Below are positions 9,117 to 17,900 of a DNA stretch of 64,000 bases, in pieces. The stretch is from an uncultured Prevotella sp. Its GTDB lineage: Bacteria > Bacteroidota > Bacteroidia > Bacteroidales > Bacteroidaceae. Numbering within the stretch: position 1 is the stretch's first letter; each line of letters starts with the position of its first letter. Both the position numbers and the translations under genes were made by a program. The stretch spans positions 28,534-92,533 of the forward strand of contig ONBC01000028.1 of the NCBI GenBank assembly GCA_900315955.1, given 5' to 3'. The notes under the pieces were generated by a model. That model searched no databases. It was not told the origin of the DNA and was given only the letters and a program-made list of their open reading frames with translations.

Positions 9117-9566
9117 TTACTTTCTGGTAACGGTGACGATGATGCTGTCCCGCTTCTTGATGACGACCTCCTCCCCTTTGGTGAAAGTCTCTCCATGCTC
9201 TGTCACGGCCCGCCATTCGTCGCCGTCCACTTTCACGTAGCCTGGTTTCTCGGGAGCTATAGGTTCGATGACAATACCTGTGCTCCCGATGAGTGCGTCT
9301 GCATTGCTCACGCGGTTGTCGTGTCCCGGATGGACATATTTGACGACAAACGGGCGCACGCAGAACACACAGACCAGTGAGGCAACAGCGAACACCACGA
9401 CCTGCACCCACAGTGGGGTTGGGAACAGGGACGTGATGACAGCGCATGCAGCGCCTACGGCAAAGCACATCAAATAGAATGTGCCGGATGTCACTTCTAA
9501 AATGAGAGCAAGGATGCAGATAAGCGTCCATACCAGCCACAGGTTTGAGGTGAGATAGTCTATCAT
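9117..9566 (-). CDS. NfeD-like membrane protein
   Basis: 149 residues: three or four closely packed N-terminal membrane helices (LWLVWTLICILALILEV, FYLMCFAVGAACAVI, VQVVVFAVASLVCVF), then a soluble OB-fold NfeD domain (IGSTGIVIEPIAPEKPGYVK, VTEHGETFTKGEEVV). This is the short NfeD class without the N-terminal ClpP-like protease. It precedes the stomatin gene and the two products are expected to form a membrane complex. Same strand and short gaps indicate an operon continuing into the WecB-like gene. Confidence 0.9.
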   Translation of the reverse strand: MIDYLTSNLWLVWTLICILALILEVTSGTFYLMCFAVGAACAVITSLFPTPLWVQVVVFAVASLVCVFCVRPFVVKYVHPGHDNRVSNADALIGSTGIVIEPIAPEKPGYVKVDGDEWRAVTEHGETFTKGEEVVIKKRDSIIVTVTRK

Positions 9567-9612
9567 AGGAGTCGTTTGGGATTATTCGTAAATGGATTTT
9601 ATTTCAACGACC

Positions 9613-10509
9613 TTATCTTCTACGCTTTGTCGTAGTTTTCTTGGTCGTGGTCTTTTTAGTCGTGGTCTTCTTTGTCGTAGTCGTCTTTGCGTAGCCGGAA
9701 GCCTGATAATATTTCATAGCCTCTGGCAGCTCTTTCTGGATGGCAGCGATACGCTTGGCATCTGACGGGTGGTCAGAGAGGAAATCGCTCTGATTGCCAC
9801 TGTTGCTGCTTGCTGCCATGCGCTGCCAAAAAGAGATAGCCGTCTCGGGGTTGTAACCGGCCATGGCTGCGAAAATCAGTCCCATGTGATCGGCTTCGCT
9901 TTCGTCATCACGACTGTATTTGAGGTTGGCTAAGTTAAAGCCTGTTTGGGCAATGGAGGCTGCCACATTAGCGGCATCGCTTCCGACAACCTGACCAAGG
10001 ATGGCACCGCCGATCTGCGTGCCGTACTGCTGACGAATCTTCTTTGACATCTGCTCAGCCGAGTGCTTGGCTACAGCGTGAGCTATCTCATGCCCGAGGA
10101 CGATGGCCAGGGAAGCCTCGTTCTGCGTGATGGGAAGCAGACCCTCATAGACGACAATCTTGCCGCCGGGCATACAGAAAGCGTTGGCCTCACTGTTCTG
10201 TACGAGGTTGAACTCCCAAGAGAAGTTCTTTACCTCCGAAGACAGACCGTTGTTCTTCAGATAGGTCTCCACTGCATTGGCAAGCCTTGTTCCCACGCGC
10301 TTTACCATAGCCGTGTTGGCGGCATTGGTAGAGAGCTTGGCTGTCTTCATAAACTCGGAATACTGTTGATTGCTCAGACTGAGCACTTGTTCATCAGTGA
10401 CAAGCAAAGTGTGCTTACGCCCTGTGATTGGAACTGTCGAGGTTGTGCCACATGCGGCGAACAACAATGTGGCAATCACTGACATAAGAATGAACTTAAA
10501 ATGTCTCAT
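9613..10509 (-). CDS. M48-family zinc metalloprotease lipoprotein (BepA/LoiP-like)
   Basis: 298 residues. The lipoprotein signal (VIATLLFAACGTTS) places it in the envelope. The zinc site HEIAH is near residue 141 (ASLAIVLGHEIAHAVAKHS), with the third ligand in RDDESEADHMG about 60 residues on, as in M48C peptidases that monitor outer-membrane protein assembly. The C-terminus is unusual: after YYQASGYAK it ends in tandem TTTKK units and KRRR, a repetitive basic tail encoded by a short DNA repeat at about 9622-9690. A TATCTTTG promoter box lies at 10525-10532, only 16 bases from the ATG. Confidence 0.9.
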   Translation of the reverse strand: MRHFKFILMSVIATLLFAACGTTSTVPITGRKHTLLVTDEQVLSLSNQQYSEFMKTAKLSTNAANTAMVKRVGTRLANAVETYLKNNGLSSEVKNFSWEFNLVQNSEANAFCMPGGKIVVYEGLLPITQNEASLAIVLGHEIAHAVAKHSAEQMSKKIRQQYGTQIGGAILGQVVGSDAANVAASIAQTGFNLANLKYSRDDESEADHMGLIFAAMAGYNPETAISFWQRMAASSNSGNQSDFLSDHPSDAKRIAAIQKELPEAMKYYQASGYAKTTTTKKTTTKKTTTKKTTTKRRR

Positions 10510-10524
10510 TTCTTTTTATTTCTG

Positions 10525-10532
10525 CAAAGATA
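10525..10532 (-). promoter_or_regulatory. -7 box for the M48 protease gene
   Basis: The minus strand reads TATCTTTG ending 16 bases before the ATG at 10509. This predicts a very short 5' leader. Exact match to TAnnTTTG. Confidence 0.5.
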
Positions 10533-10829
10533 AGAAAATAAGGCATTCAATCATACAGTTTAAATGTTTTTTAACACAGAATAGTGAGAACGTATCTATT
10601 CGAATCCTATTTCCTAAGACATATCTTTCAACACAAAAGTCATATCCTCGTGTTTTTACGTGCGAGAAAAATGAAAATCAAGCAAAGGCATAGGTATACA
10701 ATTCATACCAATTATCTTTACAAAAAGTAAAAAGTCTTGTCATTGGAAATTCACGAAAGAGAACGCGAAAGCGAGGTTTGAAAGACAAAAAATGAGGCTT
10801 TAAGGTGAAAATGTGGAATAGGAAAACGA

Positions 10830-10934
10830 CCTTACTACGGTTAGGTCACTGCCATTTAACTGTAAAGGGACCTTCATAACCGTTAAATGGCAGTGACCTA
10901 ACGCAATAAGGTACCCTACCTAACCATAGTAAGG
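10830..10934. repeat. Nested inverted repeats in a long noncoding gap
   Basis: GTTAGGTCACTGCCATTTAA (plus C) at 10840-10860 has an exact 21-base inverted partner at 10882-10902, with a 21-base spacer. An overlapping outer pair, CCTTACTACGGTTAGG (10830-10845) and CCTAACCATAGTAAGG (10919-10934), matches at 15 of 16 bases. The two foldings share bases and so compete. No open frame, promoter box or poly-T tract is attached. The 10510-11330 gap otherwise holds two further inverted repeats and no gene I can support. Confidence 0.8.
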
Positions 10935-11019
10935 TCAGTGATATGGTAAGATCAAAAAAGTCCTTTGAAAGCATAACCTACATAACTACTTGATTTACAT
11001 CGATTTGCCAACTCAACAC

Positions 11020-11073
11020 GAGAATCGCTTATTTTCGTCCAACGACCTATTCGCTCGAAAAAAATCGATTCTC
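11020..11073. repeat. Inverted repeat upstream of ruvA (first)
   Basis: GAGAATCG at 11020-11027 pairs with CGATTCTC at 11066-11073. The flanking CAAC and GTTG extend the complementarity with small bulges. No function is evident. Confidence 0.5.
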
Positions 11074-11149
11074 AGAGGGGGTTGAAAAAAATAAATCTTG
11101 ACATATACGACATCACTTGACACATCGTGAAGAAATATTCATTCAACAT

Positions 11150-11216
11150 GTCTTTTCATGAATGATAACCTCTAGGCTCGCATTTGAGAGAGATCGCCTC
11201 ACCGTCATGAAAAGAC
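11150..11216. repeat. Inverted repeat upstream of ruvA (second)
   Basis: GTCTTTTCATGA at 11150-11161 has an exact 12-base inverted partner TCATGAAAAGAC at 11205-11216, with a 43-base loop. It ends 114 bases before the ruvA start and could be a regulatory hairpin or a relic of a small mobile element. Confidence 0.55.
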
Positions 11217-11330
11217 GCGGACAGTTCGAAACAGGTTGACTCTTGTATAAGGCATACCCAACATTAATCTCAGACAAACACAATATAATGAATAGAACAG
11301 CGTTTCTATTAAGGATAATAATGTAAAATA

Positions 11331-11928
11331 ATGATTGAATACATCAAAGGAGCGTTGACAGACCTCACGCCGGCCCTTGCTGTGGTGGAGGCTGCCGGTG
11401 TGGGCTATGCCCTCAACATCTCGCTCTCAACCTACACCAAGATACAAGGACAGAAAGATGTAAAGCTCTATGTCCATGAACGACAGTTTCACGCTCTACG
11501 GCTTTGCCTCGAAGCAGGAGCGTGCGCTCTACCGCTTGCTCATCTCCGTCTCAGGCATTGGGGCCAACACGGCACGCATGATGCTCTCCAGTCTCACCCC
11601 CACAGAGCTCTGCAATGCCATCGCCAACGGAGACGACAAGCTCATCAAAGGGGTCAAAGGCATCGGACTGAAGACGGCACAGCGCGTCATCCTCGACCTG
11701 AAGGACAAGATCGTGTCGACAGGCATCGCCGACGAGCTCCATGTATCGGAGTCACACAGCGCCGGACCGCAGGTGAACACCGCCGTGAAAGATGAGGCGG
11801 TATCAGCCCTCACGATGCTCGGCTTCTCACCCGCTCCTTCTGCCAAGGTCGTTGTCGAGATTCTCACCGAGCACCCCGACATGCAAGTGGAGATGGTCGT
11901 GAAAGAGGCGCTGAAAAAGATAAAATAA
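11331..11928 (+). pseudogene. ruvA: Holliday junction helicase subunit RuvA, frameshifted
   Basis: The 5' part (11331-11480) reads MIEYIKGALTDLTPALAVVE to KLYVHE, the normal RuvA N-terminus. The rest of RuvA continues in the next frame from about 11482 ([20 protein letters not shown], then helix-hairpin-helix [14 protein letters not shown] and [13 protein letters not shown]) to 11928. RuvA normally has about four residues (AIRE) between these parts. Only one base lies between the GAA and GAC codons at 11478-11484, so about 11 bases are missing. Downstream ATGs at 11470 and 11476 could start the C-terminal part alone, but domain I would be incomplete. This is a real mutation or an assembly error. 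Only three bases separate it from sprA, a neighbour it commonly has in Bacteroidota. Confidence 0.85.
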
Positions 11929-11931
11929 TTC

Positions 11932-14900
11932 ATGCGCAGGAAGGCTTTCATACTCTTTCTATGGTTGCTCGTCACATCTGTGGCGAGCTGGGCAGCCATG
12001 CCTTCCGACAGCCTGCATACGCGGTGGAAGATACAACGGACGACTCCTGTCACCTATGACGATCTCGACCAGAGCGCCATGGACCTGCAACGGCCAGACG
12101 GCATCAAATATGATGTCGTCTACAACGACACCATCAACCGCTATATCATCGGCACCCGCCTCGGAGACACTTATCTCGCCGCACCGATCATGATGACGCC
12201 CGAGGAGTATATGGAATGGAGCGGCAAGCACTGGCGCGACACTTTCTTCCGGGGCAAGAACAGTGAGATATTCAAGCAGAAAGGCAAGGAGAAGTTCGAC
12301 TTTAGCGACATGCATTTCGACCTCGGACCCGCAGAGAAAATCTTCGGGCCCGGCGGCGTGCGCATCCGCACGCAGGGTACGGCAGAACTGAAGTTCGGCG
12401 GTACCTATAAGAACATCGACAACCCGTCGCTCCCCGTAAGGTCCCGGAAAAAGACCTCACTCGACTTCGACGAGAAGATCAACTTCAACATGAACGGGCG
12501 TGTCGGTGACAAGGTCAACATGAACCTCAACTACAACACCGATGCGACCTTCGACTTCGATGCACAGAACATGAAGTTGAAATACGACGGCAAGGAGGAT
12601 GAGATCGTGAAACTCGTTGAGGGCGGCAATGTCTCATTCCCCTCCAACTCCTCGTTGATCCAGGGAGCCTCCTCGCTCTTCGGCCTGCGTACCGACCTGC
12701 AGTTTGGTAAACTGAAGTTGCAGCTCGTCGCCTCTCAGAAGAAAAGCACGTCGAAGAGCGTGTCCTCGCAAGGCGGCAAACAGTTGACGTCTTTCGAGAT
12801 GGACGCTGCCGACTATGAGGAGAACCGTCACTTCTTCCTCTCACAGTATTTCCACGACCATTACGACGCGGGCATGCGGACGCTGCCGAATCTCACCACG
12901 GGCGTGACCATCAACCGGGTGGAGATCTGGGTGACGAACAAGAGCGGAACGACGACAAACACCCGAAACATCATCGCCCTCACCGACCTCGGCGAGAACA
13001 GTAAGGTGAGCAACAGCCGGTGGGCCACGACAGGCTCCACGGTCCCGTCCAATGCCGCCAACACGGAGTATGAGACGATGACGGGATCCTTGAGTGGGGC
13101 GCGAGACATCGACCAGACATCAACGGTGCTCGACGGGGCAGGACTGAAAGGCGGCACCGACTACGAGAAACTGCAGAGCGCGCGTCTGCTCTCCTCATCG
13201 GAGTACACGGTGAACAACGCCCTGGGCTACGTCTCACTGAAGACCTCGTTGCAGACCGACCAGGTGCTCGCAGTGGCGTACGAATACACCTACGGCGGAC
13301 GGACCTATCAGGTGGGTGAGTTTGCCAGCGACATCACCGACACCAAGCAGGCGCTGTTCGTGAAGTCGCTGAAAAACACGAGCAACAACCCTTCGCAAGG
13401 CAACTGGCCGTTGATGATGAAGAACGTCTACTATCTCGCCTCCACCTTAGAGAAGGAGAAGTTCCGGCTCGATGTCAAATATCAGAGCGACACCACCGGC
13501 GTCTATCTCAGTTACATCCCCGAACAGCAGGTCAAAGGCACCACACTCATCAAGGTCCTCGGGGCAGACCGTCTGGACAACAACAACAAAGCCCACAGCA
13601 ACGGCTATTTCGACTATGTCGAAGGCTACACCGTGAGCAACGGCCGCGTGTTCTTCCCCGTGGCAGAGCCTTTCGGCAGTTACATGTACAACTACCTCGT
13701 ACAACATGGTGTGGCTGCGGAGGTGGCGAAAAAATATGCTTTCACCGAGCTCTACGACTCGACAAAGACCATCGCCAAACAGATCGCAGAGAAAGACAAA
13801 TACATCTTCCAAGGCCAGTATCGTGGCACCCAGGCCAACGTCATCTCTCTCGGAGCATACAATGTGCCGCAGGGCTCCGTCGTCGTGACCGCTGGCGGTG
13901 TGACGCTCACCGAGGGCACCGACTACTCCGTCGACTATTCTGCCGGTGAGGTGACGATCCTCAACCAGAGCATCATCGATGCCGGAACAACGGTCAACGT
14001 GTCTTTGGAGAGCCAGAGCGACTATTCGCAGATGCGAAAGACTATGTTCGGCATGAACTGGGAGTATGATTTTTCAAAAAACTTTCAGCTCTCAGGTACC
14101 GTCCAGCACCTCGGTGAGCAAGCCCTCACGACAAAGGTCGCCATGGGGGCAGAGCCCGTGAACAACACCATCGTAGGGTTCAATATCAATTGGAAACACG
14201 AGAGCCAGTGGCTCACCAACGCCCTCGACAAGATCCCGTTCCTTCACCTCACACAACCTTCCCAGATATCTTTCACGGGTGAGTTTGCCAAGCTCTTCGC
14301 CGGCCAGGCGAGCGGTGTGCAGGACAACGCCTCGTATATCGACGACTTCGAAGCTTCCACGGATAAGATCTCGGTCTTGGATCCTACGGCCTGGATCCTC
14401 TCCTCTGTCCCTTCGATGTTCGCCGAGAGCACCGACAAGACGACGCTGCGCTCGGGCTTCAACCGCTCACAGATGGCGTGGTACACCATCGACCCGCTCT
14501 TCACGCGGCGCTCCTCCTCGCTGACACCATCGTATATCAAGAGCGACCTGACGATGCTCTCCGACCCGTACATGCGTGAGGTCTATGTGCGCGAGCTCTA
14601 TCCGAACCGCGACCAGAGCAGTTACAACGGGGCTACCTCCACGCTCTCGGTGATGAACATCGCCTACTACCCCAACGAACGGGGACCGTACAACTTCAAC
14701 CCGGACCTCAACTACGACGGTACGCTCAACAACCCCACGCAGCACTGGGGCGGCATGATGCGGCGTCTCGACACCAACGACTTCCAGCAAGCCAACATCG
14801 AGTATGTCGAGTTTTGGATGCTCGACCCGTTCATCCACGAGGAACAGAAAGGCGAGACCGCCACCGGCGGCGACTTCTATATCAATCTCGGCGAGGTGTC

Positions 14901-17900
14901 GGAGGATGTGCTCAAGGACGGCAAGAAGTTTTATGAGAGCGGTCTGCCCGTCGACGGCTCTTCGGCTTTCACCTATACCCAGTGGGGGAAGATACCGACG
15001 CAGACCACACAGACCTATGCCTTCGCCACGTCGAAAGGGGCACGCGCACTGCAAGATGTAGGTTATAATGGACTGACCGATAGCGAGGAACAGACCTTCG
15101 ACAGCTACCAGGACTTCCTCAAGCAGATCCAGGGCAAAGTGTCGCAGGCTGTCTTCGATTCTATCTGGGCCGACCCTGCCCACGACGACTATCACTATTT
15201 CCGCGGCTCCGATTACGACAACGCACGCTTCGACATCCTGCGCCGATACAAATACATCAACAACCCGTCAGGCAACTCCCCCGACTCCGACAACCGCACG
15301 GAGACCTACGACACCTCGTACAAGAGCGGACCGGATGTGGAGGATATCAACCAGGACTACACCCTCAACGAATACGAGAAATACTACCAGTATCATCTCT
15401 CCATCCGGCCTGAGGATCTCCAGGTCGGCAAGAACTTCATCGTGGACAAGCGCGACGCGGCATCGAGCACGCGTCAGGGCGTGAAGACCTTCACGTGGTA
15501 CCTCTTCCGTATTCCCGTAGACGAGTATGAGAAACGGGTGGGCGGCATCAGCGACTTCTCCAGCATCCGTTTCATGCGTATGTTCCTCACGGGTTTCTCC
15601 AAGCCCGTGGTGCTGCGCTTTTCCTCCCTCGACCTCGTGCGCGGCACGTGGCGGGTCTATACGCAGAACCTCGACAATGCCGCCGCACAGACCGGCACCC
15701 TCACCACAGCCTCCGTCAGCATCGAAGAGAACAACGACAAGCTGCCGGTCAACTATGTGCTGCCACCGGGCATCCAGCGGGAGCAGGACCCCACGCAGCC
15801 ACAACTCGTGGAGAGCAACGAGCAGTCGCTGCAGCTCAATGTCGACAACCTCTCACCGAGTGAGGCAAAGTGTGTGTATAAGAACACGACGCTCGACGTA
15901 CGCAAGTACAAGCGCATCCAGATGTTCGTCCATGCCAACGCCGAGGAGACGAACACCACGAACCTCCAGGACAACGAGCTCGCCATCTTCATCCGTCTCG
16001 GCTCCGACTACAAGAGCAACTACTATGAGTATCAGATCCCGCTGAAGCTCACGGCACCAAGCAACAAATACAGCCGGTACAATATCACCGATATCAAGAA
16101 GGTATGGCCGGAAGACAACATGCTCGACATCCCGCTCTCCCTCTTCACCAATGTGAAGCGGGAGCGTAACCGGGCACGCGCCCTTGGCACAGCATCCTTC
16201 ACAAGGGCGTACGAGGCGTACGATGCCGACCATCCGAACAATAAAGTGACGGTGATGGGTAATCCTACGCTGGGCGAGATCAAAACGATGATCATCGGCA
16301 TTCGCAACCTCTCTGGAGAACAGAAAAGCGGGGAAGTTTGGGTCGATGAACTGCGACTGAAGGAATACAACAGTACCGGCGGCTGGGCAGCTGACGGCAA
16401 CCTCAATGTGCAGTTGTCCGACATGGGATCGGTCAACGTGCAGGGCAAGTACGTCTCGGAAGGCTTCGGCGGACTGGAGGATGGTGTCAGCGCCCGCACC
16501 CAGGACAGCCAGTCGAACCTTCAGGTCACGACGAGCCTGGAGCTCGGAAAGTTCTTCCCCGACAAGGCGAAAGTCTCCATTCCCGTCTACTACAGTGTCT
16601 CCAAGCAGAAGACCAGTCCCAAATACAACCCGCTCGACACGGATATGGAACTGAAGGATGCGCTCGATGCCGCCGCCTCGAAACAGGAGCGCGACTCCAT
16701 AGAGAACATCGCCGTGACGAAGCAGGTCAACACCAACTTCTCCATCTCCAACGCCCGCGTGGGCATTCAGACGAAACGGCACCCGATGCCCTACGACCCT
16801 GCCAACTTCTCCTTCACCTATTCACACTCACACCAGCACACGCAAGGCGAGACTACGGTCTATGAGAATGAGGACAACTGGGAAGGATCGCTCAACTATG
16901 CGTGGTCTCCCGTTTACAAGACGTGGGAGCCTTTCAAGAAGATCAAGAACCGCAGCAAATGGCTCGATCTGGCACGAAGCCTCGGATTCAACTATCTGCC
17001 GCAGAACGTGGGCTTCAACTCGCAGATGACACGGTCCTACTACGAACTGCAGGAGCGCGACATGGAGTCGACAGAAAACGCTGAGCTTCCCCTGACATTC
17101 TCCGAGCAGTTCCTGTGGAACCGCGAGTTCTCCATGCGCTGGGATCTGACAAAGAACCTGCACATGAACTTCCAGAGTGCCACGAATGCGGAGATCGAGG
17201 AGCCCTACACCCCCGTGAACAAAGACCTCTATCCCGACCAGTTCCAGGCCTGGAAAGACTCGGTGTGGACAAGCATCCGTCACTTCGGTACGCCCCTCGA
17301 CTACCAGCAGACGTTCAGTGCCAGCTATCAACTGCCGCTGAACCTCCTCCCCATCTTCTCCTGGATGCGCACCGATGCCACCTACAACGCGACCTATACC
17401 TGGCAGCGAGGAACGGAGCTCGAGGACGGCACAAACCTCGGCAACACCATCGCCAACAACCGGCAGCTACAGGTCAACGGCAACTTCGACTTCACGAAAC
17501 TCTATAACCTCGTGCCGTTCCTCAAGAAAGCCAACGAGCGCTTCGACAAGACGACCTACCGAAAGACCGACGCCCAGCGAGAGCAGGAGAAGAAAAAGAA
17601 AGAGGCTGAGAAAAAGAAACAAGCCGACGAGATCAAGAAGATACGCGAGCAAGCGGTGAAGGACGGCAAGGATGCTGACAAGGCGGTAGCTGAGTGGCAG
17701 AGGAAACAGAAAGAGGAAGCAGCCAAGAAGAAAGCGCTGCCGAAGAACCGCAACGCTTTCGAGAAAGAGATAACACTGCTCCCCGACTCCACCATCACCG
17801 TGGCTCATAACAAGAAGACAAAGCGCATCGTGGTATCTGCCCGTACGATGGACGGCAAGCTCTATCACCTGAAGTTCCGCAAGGAAGGCGACAACAAGAT

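Noticed and set aside
8143-9540. A 465-residue minus-strand frame extending the stomatin protein
   Set aside because: The extra N-terminal part overlaps nfeD, is His/Arg/Cys-rich nonsense, and the real protein starts with its membrane helix at 9087.
11331-11795. 154-residue product of the 5' ruvA frame as a separate protein
   Set aside because: After VHE it runs out of frame into His/Arg/Leu-rich nonsense. The true continuation is in the next frame.
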